Below, piece after piece: positions 49,109 through 57,477 of a stretch of 64,000 bases of DNA (its first letter is position 1; every line of letters starts with the position of its first letter). The notes beneath the pieces were generated by a model. The model had not been told where the DNA came from. It was given only the letters and a program-made list of their open reading frames with translations, and did no database searches. Position numbers and translations under genes: made by a program. The DNA is from Bellilinea sp040754815 (GTDB lineage: Bacteria; Chloroflexota; Anaerolineae; Anaerolineales; Anaerolineaceae). The stretch spans positions 186,001-250,000 of the forward strand of contig JBFMBX010000002.1 in assembly GCA_040754815.1 (NCBI GenBank). Reading direction: 5' to 3'.

Positions 49109-49951
49109 TTGATGAAAAATGGCCACTTCACCGCCCAACGAGAGGAAGCCACCCTGGGACTGTACGACTACCGCGCCCGTTTCTACGCCCCCCTGCTGGG
49201 ACGCTTCATCCAGCCGGACAGCCTCGTGCCGGGGGCTGGTAACCCGCTGGCATGGGACAGGTATGCCTATGCTAATAACAACCCCATAATTTATAACGAC
49301 CCGGATGGGCATTGGCCATGTTCATTCTCGAGTTCTGGCTTCAGTTGCTCAATAAGTACTTTTGGTCTAGGCAGTGTCGTAAATCGGCTGGGTGAGAAGT
49401 TGGGGGTGGAAAATGCCAGCGATATAGTATCTGGTGCGATGTCGAACATTGGTCTTGGACTTGATATCGCGGCTGAGGCTGTCGATTTTGCAGCGAGCGC
49501 CATTGTCACGACAGGAATAGTTGTTGGAGCCACTGGTGGAGCTGTTATAACGCTTCCTGGTGGAGGAACAGCCGTAGTCACTGGTGCGGCGGGAGCGTCT
49601 GTGGGATGGGCAACGGCAGAATTAGGTATTCGTCCATTAATAATTGCAGGTAACTTTTTGGCTTCTGGTGCCACTTTAACCACAGTATTATCCGAACTGA
49701 TATCAGGCGATACCGGTTTCGAGTCCACTCTTGTTATTAGCGCAGAAGGCATCGAATTGAACAGCCAAGTGGCTGTTGGTTCGGCGAGTCAGGTCAGCAT
49801 TTTTGCAACGACAGCCGGTTGGATATCGCCTATTGCTTACCCATCTTTACTGATCCAGACAGGAACAGTATTGGGGGATCTTGGGGTTATTTCTCCACCA
49901 CCCATTAAGATGGAGTTTAGACTGAAACGGGGGGAGTTGGAGGTAAGATGA
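49109..49951 (+). CDS. Displaced Rhs core end with hydrophobic tip (unknown)
   Basis: Begins in core sequence (FTAQREEATLGLYDYRARFYAPLL; note A for D in FYDP) and leaves it after NDPDG. The tip has a CSFSSSGFSCSIS stretch, long Gly/Ala/Val segments (IVVGATGGAVITLPGGGTAVVTGAAG) and an end, SGDTGFESTLVI...TTAGWISPIAYPSLLIQTGTVLGDLGVI, similar to the tip at 42785. Its stop overlaps the membrane protein start (ATGA). Confidence 0.6.
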   Translation: MMKNGHFTAQREEATLGLYDYRARFYAPLLGRFIQPDSLVPGAGNPLAWDRYAYANNNPIIYNDPDGHWPCSFSSSGFSCSISTFGLGSVVNRLGEKLGVENASDIVSGAMSNIGLGLDIAAEAVDFAASAIVTTGIVVGATGGAVITLPGGGTAVVTGAAGASVGWATAELGIRPLIIAGNFLASGATLTTVLSELISGDTGFESTLVISAEGIELNSQVAVGSASQVSIFATTAGWISPIAYPSLLIQTGTVLGDLGVISPPPIKMEFRLKRGELEVR

Positions 49952-50349
49952 TGAAATTTACCTTCGTTCACTGGCTCCTGATATTACTATTGGGGATATT
50001 AGCTTTAGGCTGCCTGGTATCGGCAATAAGGCTGTTCAACGTGAAGTATCCAATCGAAAGGAAAGAACAATTTCGGCGATCGTTAAGAATAGGGGGTTTG
50101 GCAGCCATTTTTTCTTTTATTGTGGTATTGATCATTGGTGTATATATTTGGGCCGAAACTGGGGTTTTGAAAAGTATGATTTTGGCATTCCCGGGTCTTT
50201 GCTTGGTTCCATTCATCTTCGCAATCAGCGCTTTAGGGACATATGTCCAGTTCTTCTGGTATGCAAGGTTATCCAAATACAGAGATGATCTTATCCAGAG
50301 ACAAATTGAACGGTTAGAATCACACGATCAGAAACCCCCTTCCAGATGA
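49948..50349 (+). CDS. Small membrane protein, putative immunity, 133 aa
   Basis: Three to four hydrophobic segments (HWLLILLLGILALGCLVS, LAAIFSFIVVLIIGVYIWA, FPGLCLVPFIFAISALGTYV) and a charged C-terminal tail. Overlaps the toxin by 4 nt. The role is by position. Confidence 0.5.
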   Translation: MMKFTFVHWLLILLLGILALGCLVSAIRLFNVKYPIERKEQFRRSLRIGGLAAIFSFIVVLIIGVYIWAETGVLKSMILAFPGLCLVPFIFAISALGTYVQFFWYARLSKYRDDLIQRQIERLESHDQKPPSR

Positions 50350-50539
50350 AAAGCGAAACAAGCCACTTGGAAAGGACCTGTTCCGCTCTCTTGGGGGTAG
50401 GATTGCTTATCCCAGCCCCCAATCTTCCGGCACGGTCTCTGTCGGGCGTAGATTAACAATTTACCACCTTTTTCAGCCAAGCGCCCATACCGCCAGACCA
50501 GCCCGGTTTTAGCGGTAGCAGGGCTATGCGGTTTTCGCA

Positions 50540-50734
50540 CCCGGCCTATGTCAGCGGTTCAATCGGCTGGCAGGTCAAGTGCCTGCGACTATTTATATTG
50601 GCGGCGGTGCTGGAGGTGGTTATGCTGGCATTGGCGGAGGTATCAATGGGCCAACCGGCATACATGTTAATCTAACTCCATTTCTCCCTTGCGGTAGAAT
50701 AGATAAAGGGCAAGTAAAAAAATGTTCGAGATGA
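50540..50734 (+). pseudogene. Orphan toxin-tip fragment
   Basis: A short open frame without Rhs core or start reads QVPATIYIGGGAGGGYAGIGG, INGPTGIHVNLTPFLPCGRI and ends TGA at 50732-50734, overlapping the ATG of the following membrane protein. Glycine-rich ends like this are common in Rhs tips. Identity is unknown. Confidence 0.4.
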
Positions 50735-51159
50735 TTATCATCTCTAAAATCCAAAAGACATTCTATGGTATAGTCCTTCCGACCTTTGTGGTTATAGCAC
50801 TGTTGGGATTTGCTTCATTCAATGAGAAACCTCAAATTTTAGGGTCAACAAGCGCTGATTTTATCGTGCGATTTATGCTTGCCTTATGGTTTTGTGGTCT
50901 GTATATTAGACTTTCACAGTTTTCCTCTTTTAGCTTTTTTCCAAATAGGAAATGGTCCAGATCTGATGTTACAGGATTAGAAAAGTACTTTTACCTGGGC
51001 CTTATTTCGCTCTTTTGTATAGGATGCGGGATAATAACTTTTTGGGTAATACGGTGGTTTTTTCCAGAATTGCTCAGGTTTGCTTTAATATTTGCTGCTA
51101 TGAATGGTTTTGTCATCTTTCTGCCAATGGCTACTCAATATTGGGTGATAAAACTATAA
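50722..51159 (+). CDS. Small membrane protein, putative immunity, 145 aa
   Basis: Four hydrophobic segments (FYGIVLPTFVVIALLGFASF, FIVRFMLALWFCGLYI, YFYLGLISLFCIGCGIITFW, FALIFAAMNGFVIFLPMA). Starts within the preceding fragment. The role is by position. Confidence 0.5.
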   Translation: MFEMIIISKIQKTFYGIVLPTFVVIALLGFASFNEKPQILGSTSADFIVRFMLALWFCGLYIRLSQFSSFSFFPNRKWSRSDVTGLEKYFYLGLISLFCIGCGIITFWVIRWFFPELLRFALIFAAMNGFVIFLPMATQYWVIKL

Positions 51160-51259
51160 GAACAAAAATCGCCTGAGCCTTCCCTCTTTTTGGCAAAATG
51201 AACTCGAAACCTAATTTTAGCTAAGCTTTCTCAATCTTATAATAAACACATCCTCGCGA

Positions 51260-51589
51260 ATGAAAAACAATTCAAGAGTTGTCATCGTTCACGAACTGGG
51301 ACATGCTTTCAACAACGCTGTTGGTAAGGCAGCCCAGAATGTACCGGTCAAATTACTTCGTCCGGTTACGGATAATGATGTGATTGTATCTCAAGACCAA
51401 TATGGCTCTTTCGGCTATGCTGGCGGCTTTAATGATTGGCAATTCGGGGTGTCCGGTCAGCGGGGAAGTGAAGAATTTGCCGACATGTTCATCGGCTGGG
51501 TGTTTGGAAAGTGGGAAACATTTCAGTGGGGAATACAAAAAAGTCGATTCATGTTGGATCACATGGGTAGCTTGCTCGGCTGGTGGTGA
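51260..51589 (+). pseudogene. Orphan metallopeptidase toxin tip
   Basis: 109 codons: VVIVHELGHAFNNAVGKAA carries the HExxH zinc site and EEFADMFIGWVFGKWE the third-ligand region, similar to NNIVHELAHAF and NEVFADMFLGWTF of the giant Rhs tip. No Rhs core or pre-toxin part, so it needs recombination to be displayed, or it is a remnant. A lipoprotein of the shared family follows. Confidence 0.65.
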
Positions 51590-51612
51590 AGTTATGTGAA
51601 AAGGAAAAAATC

Positions 51613-52548
51613 ATGAAATTTTCCACTCCCTTTCTTGTGGTGATCTCTATTATCGCTTCCATGCTTTGGAGTGGTTGCGTGGTAAAGAGTCCCGAGCCCA
51701 TTTCACCAACACTTTCCCGCTCCTCTTCACCACCCCAAACCGCACACTCGATTACCCGCAATCCCTCTGCCACGGCCATTCCCCTCCCCACCCGCACCCC
51801 CAAACCAACAGGCACCCCCACCTGGGTGCCGCTGCCCACCCTGCCACCGGCCGAGGCCCTGGCAATAGTGAAAGAATTGATCCAAACCAACGGCGGTTGT
51901 GAGTTACCTTGCTGGTGGGGGATAACTCCCGGCAAAACCACATGGAAAGAAGCTTTTGACTTCCTGCAACCGTTAGCCTGGAAAATCAGCGATCCTAAGA
52001 ATCACCCAGTTTACTTAGATAAAATCACCCGCGAGTTTTACTTTGCCTATGACAATCAACCATCTTTGATGAATTCATTAATGGCTATTTTTGTATTGGA
52101 CAGAGATACTTTATCAATTGAATGGATCATTACAGCAAACCCTCATGACCTTAAGAATTTTTTTGTAGATTATGGTAATCCTGAGGAAATCTGGATACAT
52201 CTGACTGGCATTTGGACCGGTCCTGTTGAATTTACCGTAAAGATGTTCTATCCCGATAAGGGAATAATGGGAATGATAAGTAATTATGCTGAATTGGTTC
52301 GCAGGAATGGTGAAGATTTTGTTGGAATTTGTAAAAAATCCCTGATTAATCAAAGTGGCGGTGTTGTAGTCTGGTCTCCCGACGAGAAAAAAGAATTCCT
52401 GGATTTTTTCAGAAAGTACGAAGAAACCTACAGATATAAACCAATTGAAGAGGTATTGAGCATGCCACCCGAGGAATTTACCCGCTTCATTCTGGAGGCT
52501 GAAGATGATCAATGCTTGGAGACTCCTTTGAGTATCTGGGAAGAATAA
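51613..52548 (+). CDS. Lipoprotein, putative immunity (CxxPCW family)
   Basis: 311 residues from MKFSTPFLVVISI; lipobox LWSGC at about 20. A Ser/Thr/Pro linker is followed by TLPPAEALAIVKELIQTNGGCELPCWWGITPGKTTW (shared motif near residue 100). It follows an HExxH tip, as do its relatives. The upstream start at 51583 is not favoured: the extension is not signal-like. Confidence 0.6.
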   Translation: MKFSTPFLVVISIIASMLWSGCVVKSPEPISPTLSRSSSPPQTAHSITRNPSATAIPLPTRTPKPTGTPTWVPLPTLPPAEALAIVKELIQTNGGCELPCWWGITPGKTTWKEAFDFLQPLAWKISDPKNHPVYLDKITREFYFAYDNQPSLMNSLMAIFVLDRDTLSIEWIITANPHDLKNFFVDYGNPEEIWIHLTGIWTGPVEFTVKMFYPDKGIMGMISNYAELVRRNGEDFVGICKKSLINQSGGVVVWSPDEKKEFLDFFRKYEETYRYKPIEEVLSMPPEEFTRFILEAEDDQCLETPLSIWEE

Positions 52549-52687
52549 AAAAGGTTTTACCTTCAGCATCGCAGCGATCATATCAAAATGGGCATTCTTA
52601 AGTCAAATTTCATTCATGGATAATCATGACCGCCTGCTTATCTCTCGCAGGCGGTCTGTTCGGCTCGTTTTGGCACGCATACGGCGG

Positions 52688-52912
52688 TTACTTGATCCAT
52701 TGGTCGAGCCGTCTGTCCAGCGCATACTGCCCGCTGCCGATGTACACCGCCGTCCAGATGAGACGGACAACGAATGCCACAGCGAACAGCACCGCCACCA
52801 CCAGCAGGACGGTATCCACAGCGGCAGTGTTCAGACCCAAGAGGGTCTCGAAGTCCACCCCCGCCAGATACAACCCCGCTCCGGCCAACAGGAACAAAAT
52901 CAAGTGTTTCAT
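52688..52912 (-). CDS. Small membrane protein, 74 aa
   Basis: Two or three hydrophobic segments (HLILFLLAGAGLYLAG, VDTVLLVVAVLFAVAFVVRLIW) and a charged end. AAGGAG lies 8 nt before ATG 52912. It has the box-plus-leader upstream that characterises the element at 16-22 kb. It probably belongs to the membrane or conjugation part of the element; the family is unknown. Confidence 0.6.
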   Translation of the reverse strand: MKHLILFLLAGAGLYLAGVDFETLLGLNTAAVDTVLLVVAVLFAVAFVVRLIWTAVYIGSGQYALDRRLDQWIK

Positions 52913-53080
52913 GGCTGCTCTCCTTTTTCGAGTGGATTTGGGCTGGCTGCCCTCTGACCGCCCACCCTCACGGATGAGCAGACAGAGAAGGCAGCCAGCC
53001 GCCACCCGTCCCGGCACACTGCGGGTAAGCGTGCCAGCAGAGGGAGAGCAGCCACTCCCGCCGTATTCGCCTGTCAACGA
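52913..53080 (-). promoter_or_regulatory. Promoter box and SD-sequestering leader (copy G)
   Basis: Minus strand: GTTGACAGGCGAATACGGC (about 53060-53078) matches the box. GGCTGCTCTCC (minus strand of 53043-53053) is perfectly complementary over 11 nt to GGAGAGCAGCC (minus strand of 52913-52923), covering the SD and abutting the ATG. Inside, GGCTGGCTGCC pairs with GGCAGCCAGCC (52990-53000 with 52941-52951). It links this minus-strand block to the one at 16-22 kb. Confidence 0.65.
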
Positions 53081-53150
53081 GCCGCCCGGAGACCAGGGAC
53101 GGGCTGATCCCCGGACGGGGAAGGGGGACGCTTCCCCCACCCCCGTCCGC

Positions 53151-53915
53151 TTACCAGCGTTCCAGCCACAACGGTTCTGCCGGGGTGATGTCCACCATCT
53201 TGCGTAACTCGTCCCCGATGAAACTGAGCGACTTCAAGTCGGTGGCCACCCCGCCCAACCGCTCCGCCTTGCAGTCCCGCACCAGTTCCCCGCGCGGCAC
53301 ATGGTCGCTGACCACCTGAAAGACGAAGTTCTCACGCAGTTTCGCCAGCCCTCTGAACAAAATCTCGTTCTGCTCGATGGCCAGGTCGTCCGCTTCCTCC
53401 GGCAGTGCGCCGTCCCGTCCCGTTCCCCGCCGTTTCACTCTCGGGTCGGGGTGGCCGAGTAACGCCAGCGGTTTCCTCGCGCTGCTCAAAAACTCGACAT
53501 ACCAGCGGATGATGTCCAGATCCGGCGGGCGCAGTTGGGATTGGGCAAATCCCGCCAGGGTCGCTTCCACCGCCGCTGCGTCCCGCTCGGCTCTGCTAAT
53601 CCCCGCCGCCACCGAATCGGCGGACACCGCCGCTCCGTACAACTGCACGATTCCGATGTGGTCGGGCTGGAAGATACCCAGTGCCGAATAGACAAAGTTC
53701 ACCCCGGCGTTGTACAGCCCGGTGATGGCTGCCCACTGCTTGCCGAGCATCCCCTCACCCGCCTGCCGCCGGTTCTGCGGGTCGTCCGTGATGGCGGTCA
53801 GTTCCCGCAGGACGGCCACCCGGTAGTACCGCCGTCCGTCCTCGTCCACCAGACACCAGGCGGCATGAAAGTGGCCGTTCCTGCTCTCAATGCCGTTGTC
53901 CAGTATCCGCAGCAT
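53151..53915 (-). CDS. Hypothetical element protein, 254 aa
   Basis: Not recognised. FHAAWCLVDEDGRRYYRVAVLREL and WAAITGLYNAGVNFVYSALGIF suggest an alpha/beta domain facing the cytoplasm. The C-terminus GGVATDLKSLSF...EPLWLERW closely matches the end of the otherwise different protein at 57789 (AGVATELTTLAK...DLWLERWNRG). It follows the next gene by 3 nt in one operon. Confidence 0.55.
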   Translation of the reverse strand: MLRILDNGIESRNGHFHAAWCLVDEDGRRYYRVAVLRELTAITDDPQNRRQAGEGMLGKQWAAITGLYNAGVNFVYSALGIFQPDHIGIVQLYGAAVSADSVAAGISRAERDAAAVEATLAGFAQSQLRPPDLDIIRWYVEFLSSARKPLALLGHPDPRVKRRGTGRDGALPEEADDLAIEQNEILFRGLAKLRENFVFQVVSDHVPRGELVRDCKAERLGGVATDLKSLSFIGDELRKMVDITPAEPLWLERW

Positions 53916-53918
53916 CGC

Positions 53919-54482
53919 CTACCTCCGCTCTCTTGCCCGTTCGATCACCGTGCGGGGGTCTGCCCCCGTGGGGGCGTGCGCCAGCAGGTTCTTGATGAGC
54001 AGCCCCGCCTGCGCCACCGGCATCCCCCACAGCGCAAAAGAAGCCAGTACCGCCAGATAATTCACCCCGGCGATGAGATTGTCCGCCGGTTGGTTGTCCA
54101 ATACCCAGAACAACACCCGTGCGCCCAGTCCCACCAGGGCGTACAGGATCAGGTTTTGAATCGTCTCCCACGCCGATTCGTCCGGGCGGTAGTTGTCCAC
54201 CCGCATCACGAAACCGCCCACGCCTGCCAGCCCTGCCACCAGGTACGGGGCAGGGTTGGGCGCAATGAGCGCCGCTGCCAGTGCCAGCCCGCCGGCGGGC
54301 AGCAGCACCTGCCGCATCCGCCGTGCCTGTGCTTCATGTAAACGCTGACCCAACAGCAGGTACAGCCACACCAGCGCCGGGATGAGCAGCACCAGCGCAA
54401 GGTTGTCCACCGCCAGCCAGACCAGCGCCAGCAGGCCGTTCAAGACCCACACGAAAGGCAAGAGCAGCGTATCCGGACTCAT
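53919..54482 (-). CDS. Multi-pass membrane protein, 187 aa
   Basis: Five or six hydrophobic segments from VWVLNGLLALVWLAVDNLALVLLIPALVWLYLLL to LASFALWGMPVAQAGLLIKNLL, with a basic cytoplasmic tail. The position, next to an exported Cys-rich protein and single-pass proteins, suggests a membrane component of a secretion or conjugation system. No family is named. Confidence 0.55.
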   Translation of the reverse strand: MSPDTLLLPFVWVLNGLLALVWLAVDNLALVLLIPALVWLYLLLGQRLHEAQARRMRQVLLPAGGLALAAALIAPNPAPYLVAGLAGVGGFVMRVDNYRPDESAWETIQNLILYALVGLGARVLFWVLDNQPADNLIAGVNYLAVLASFALWGMPVAQAGLLIKNLLAHAPTGADPRTVIERARERR

Positions 54483-54491
54483 CCCGCCCCC

Positions 54492-55847
54492 TTACTTGAT
54501 GATGGTGGTCATCATCAGGTAGGCGTCAAACTCGCCCGCCGGTATCTGGAACGAACGCGACGGCGATACCGGCGTGCCGCTGGTAATGCCCGAAAGTGTC
54601 ATGGCGTAAAAGCCGGGGTCACGAATCTGCACCTTTTCCTGCACCAGCGTCCAGCGGAAGGTGTTGGACGCATCGCAGCCCTGACCGGTCGCATAGCGCC
54701 AGTTCCAGTCCGGGCGGATGAGGGTCGCCCCCGGATACCACTGAGCCAGGTCGTTCAAAATCCAGTCCCGGCTGGATTTTTTCAGGCTCGCCGAAGCCAG
54801 CACCCGCGCCTGTTCGCAGAAGGTCTGTTCGTGCAGGACGCACTCCTCGACTTCTTCTTCCTGCTCGACATAGCGATTGGGGGCTTTGCAGTTGACTTCG
54901 ATGGGCGGCGGCAGTTCCACCAGGCTGCCGTTGGGGGCAATACAGCGTTTGTTGACCTCTTTGCGTTCTTCCAGCGTGTAGTACCGGAAGATGGTCGGCT
55001 CGATGGTCAGGCTGAATTGCAAATCTACTCCGCGCTTCTCCGGGTCTTGCCCGGTCACGATGGCATAATTGGGGGCGGTCTTGACCGCCGTGCCGCTGAT
55101 CTTGCCCTGCGTTACGCTCGGCGCACCGCATTTCTGCACCACCCTGTCCGGCGTGGGCGTCCTGCCGGGGATGTTGCCGTCCGGACACAGGGACGGCGGA
55201 CATTGCCCCCGCCGCCGCAGTTCGTCTATCAGGGCCTGCGGACAGCCGGTCGGTGAGTTCTGGCAGGATGAGTACAGGAACATGGCCAGGTAGAGATTGC
55301 GCTGGTCTTGGACCATGGCATCGCGTAGAATCCTAAAAATATTCCACGCATCGCTTTCTTTCAGCACCGACCAGGCATTCTCGCCACGAATCGCCGCATC
55401 CGCCAGTTCTTTGGTGTAGGGTACATTCAGATAGACCCCCAACAGAGCCGCCAAGACTTCCCCCGCATTCGCACCGGCAGCGACCAGACCGGCGGACTGA
55501 ATCCGCAAAGCCAATTCGGAATTGATCTGCCCGCTGGCATCTACCAGCCCCGACTCACGCGGGTTCATCGCCATGAAGAACAGGGTCGTTGCGCTCGGCA
55601 GCAAGACGCTCTCCCCGCTCGGTAAGGCGTACATGTGGTAGGTCGCTGCCCCGTCATAAATCCAGTCCGGCACCCACGCAGGCACATCCGGCATCCAGTC
55701 CGCCGGGACTTTCTGCTCGCCCAAATCCACCACGCCCGGTTTGAGGTTGCCGTCCTCGTCAAAGAAATCGCCCCAATCCGCTCTGGCCGGTTGAACACTC
55801 ACCGCCAGCAGAACAAAAAGCAAGACTGCGTAAACCACCCGCTTCAT
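54492..55847 (-). CDS. Exported Cys-rich protein, 451 aa
   Basis: Signal peptide MKRVVYAVLLFVLLAVSVQPARA, then a mature part with numerous paired cysteines (SSCQNSPTGCPQ, CPPSLCPDG, VNCKAPN, ECVLHEQTFCEQA). This suggests disulfide-bonded folding outside the membrane. The family is unknown. ATG overlaps the stop of the TcpC-like gene (ATGA). It may be a surface part of the element's transfer machinery, inferred from neighbours. Confidence 0.6.
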   Translation of the reverse strand: MKRVVYAVLLFVLLAVSVQPARADWGDFFDEDGNLKPGVVDLGEQKVPADWMPDVPAWVPDWIYDGAATYHMYALPSGESVLLPSATTLFFMAMNPRESGLVDASGQINSELALRIQSAGLVAAGANAGEVLAALLGVYLNVPYTKELADAAIRGENAWSVLKESDAWNIFRILRDAMVQDQRNLYLAMFLYSSCQNSPTGCPQALIDELRRRGQCPPSLCPDGNIPGRTPTPDRVVQKCGAPSVTQGKISGTAVKTAPNYAIVTGQDPEKRGVDLQFSLTIEPTIFRYYTLEERKEVNKRCIAPNGSLVELPPPIEVNCKAPNRYVEQEEEVEECVLHEQTFCEQARVLASASLKKSSRDWILNDLAQWYPGATLIRPDWNWRYATGQGCDASNTFRWTLVQEKVQIRDPGFYAMTLSGITSGTPVSPSRSFQIPAGEFDAYLMMTTIIK

Positions 55848-56353
55848 GGCTCAGCCTCCAATGCCTGCAATTCCTGCTCGAACAGAAAATGGTCGAATTT
55901 CCACTCGCCGTTCTCCCGCACCACCAGTACCGGTATCTCACCCCCTTTTTCCTCGCCGGTGTTCAGGTCTCGGATCGTCCCCGTGACCATCCACACCTGC
56001 CGCTCGCCCAAATCCTTACGCAGTTCCGCCGACTGCACCCGATACTCACTGCGCGCTTTTGTCTCCACCACCCTGTCCCAATTGGTGAACAGTTCCGCAA
56101 AGGCACAGCCGTTCTCGGTAGAGACCGCACACACCGATTGCAGCCAGGCATCGTAGCCGGTGGTCACATCGGTTGAAAACAACGCCGTGAGACCGGCAAT
56201 CGCCGCTTCCCGTCCGTCCGGGACGGCGGTCGGTTCGGGTTCTGCCTGGGCGGTGTTGAACATCGGCAGGACAAACCGCACGGCAGCGATTGCCGCAAAG
56301 ACCACCAGCAGGACGACTAACGCTTTTTTGACGGTTGACAGTTTGATTTCCAC
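55844..56353 (-). CDS. Membrane-anchored NTF2-like protein (VirB8/TcpC-like topology)
   Basis: 169 residues from GTG 56353, with GGAGG upstream. One N-terminal membrane segment (ALVVLLVVFAAIAAVRFVLPMF) is followed by an extracellular alpha/beta domain (AAIAGLTALF..., VWMVTGTIRDLNTGE, IPVLVVRENGEWKFDHFLF), the size and topology of VirB8/TcpC conjugation proteins. Sequence similarity is not strong enough for certainty. It starts a three- to five-gene minus-strand operon after a terminator. Confidence 0.5.
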   Translation of the reverse strand: MEIKLSTVKKALVVLLVVFAAIAAVRFVLPMFNTAQAEPEPTAVPDGREAAIAGLTALFSTDVTTGYDAWLQSVCAVSTENGCAFAELFTNWDRVVETKARSEYRVQSAELRKDLGERQVWMVTGTIRDLNTGEEKGGEIPVLVVRENGEWKFDHFLFEQELQALEAEP

Positions 56354-56373
56354 GCTTCACCTCCGGTTAACAC

Positions 56374-56403
56374 AAAACGGCTCTCCCTGACTGGGGAGAG
56401 CCG
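56374..56403 (-). terminator. Intrinsic terminator
   Basis: Minus strand CGGCTCTCCC-CAGTCA-GGGAGAGCCG then TTTTGTG: a 10-bp perfect stem with T-tract, about 140 nt after the 195-aa gene and 21 nt before the next start. It may separate the two units or attenuate read-through. Confidence 0.75.
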
Positions 56404-56541
56404 CTTAAATACAAACAGCGTTCTCACGTTTCGGGCTTCTCGTGCCCTCGGAGCCGCATGCCCCGTTCCTCGCCGATTATTCTACAAAGTTATTTTTCCG
56501 CTCGCAAGTGGTATTTTCCAGCACCTTACAAAATTGCAAGG

Positions 56542-57129
56542 TCAGGGAGCAGCGGTTGCCGGTTTTTGCGGCGGGGGTAGTTTGCAGATGGCCTGATGGT
56601 CAACCCAGTACCACCATGACTCGTTCTCGATTTGCCACCACCAGGCATCCAGAAACGGCAGATCGTCCGGTGCGATGATGCCCTTTGCCCCACGAATCCA
56701 CGACTCGGCTTCTGCCGTGCCGGGCTGGGTGCGCACGAAATACACCCGCAGGAAGGGAATTACAACCTGTGCCATTGGGAAAATTTCCAACTGGGTTGCT
56801 GCACAGTGCGATTTGCTTTTGGATTTTCCGGTGCGGTAATCCCGCTCGTCAATCTTCTCCCACCCGGCGAAGCGGTCTTGCCAGAATTCCCGGAAGGTCA
56901 TCCCTTCCGGCGGCAGTGTCCTGGCAAAGCGCGGGTCAATCTGCATCGGCTGATTGGACTTGACGGCGTAGAAGTACCACCCCACCCCGCCAGCCGCCAG
57001 CACCAACACCAGCGTACCCACCGCCAGCAGGCGCAGGATGACTTCCAGCAGGAACATGACCGCTTTACCCGGCAAGGCCGCCAGGTTGCGGGCAGCCAGT
57101 TTCAAACCTTTGCGGGTGATGGTCGCCAT
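56542..57129 (-). CDS. Membrane-anchored protein, 195 aa
   Basis: N-terminal basic stretch, one long membrane segment (AVMFLLEVILRLLAVGTLVLVLAAGGVGWYFYAV), then a Trp-rich outer domain (FREFWQDRFAGWEKI, LDAWWWQIENESWWYWVDHQAIC). No family is recognised. Starts 6 nt after the MazF-like gene on the minus strand. Confidence 0.55.
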   Translation of the reverse strand: MATITRKGLKLAARNLAALPGKAVMFLLEVILRLLAVGTLVLVLAAGGVGWYFYAVKSNQPMQIDPRFARTLPPEGMTFREFWQDRFAGWEKIDERDYRTGKSKSKSHCAATQLEIFPMAQVVIPFLRVYFVRTQPGTAEAESWIRGAKGIIAPDDLPFLDAWWWQIENESWWYWVDHQAICKLPPPQKPATAAP

Positions 57130-57135
57130 AGTTTA

Positions 57136-57477
57136 TCACTCCAATTCCAGTACCACAGCAATCGCATCTTGAATCTGCGTCATCTCGTCCACCGTCAGAT
57201 TGCCCAGTTTCCGCACCAGACGGGTGGTGGACAGGGAACGCACCTGAAAACAATCTGCCGCAGAGTCCTTCTCCAGGCCGTTAGCGGGGCTGGCATTAAT
57301 CCGCACCATCCACGGTGCCACCCCGTACCGGTCTTTCCAGTCGGTCAGCGGAACAATCACCCTCAGAGGCAGGATACCTACCAGGTCGCTGGAAACAATC
57401 ACTGCCGGGCGGGTCTTACGCATCTCCGCCCCCAGGGTTGGGTCGAGATTGACGAGCCAGACCTCACCGCGCTTCAT
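57136..57477 (-). CDS. mazF: MazF/PemK-family endoribonuclease toxin
   Basis: 113 residues. MKRGEVWLVNLDPTLGAEMRKTRPAVIVS is the MazF N-terminal signature; VIVPLTDWKDRYGVAPWMVRI and VRSLSTTRLVRKLGNLT complete the SH3-like fold. MazF cuts single-stranded mRNA at short sites. The start at 57477 lies within the end of the antitoxin gene. Regulation is through the promoter/operator at 57723-57771. Confidence 0.9.
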   Translation of the reverse strand: MKRGEVWLVNLDPTLGAEMRKTRPAVIVSSDLVGILPLRVIVPLTDWKDRYGVAPWMVRINASPANGLEKDSAADCFQVRSLSTTRLVRKLGNLTVDEMTQIQDAIAVVLELE

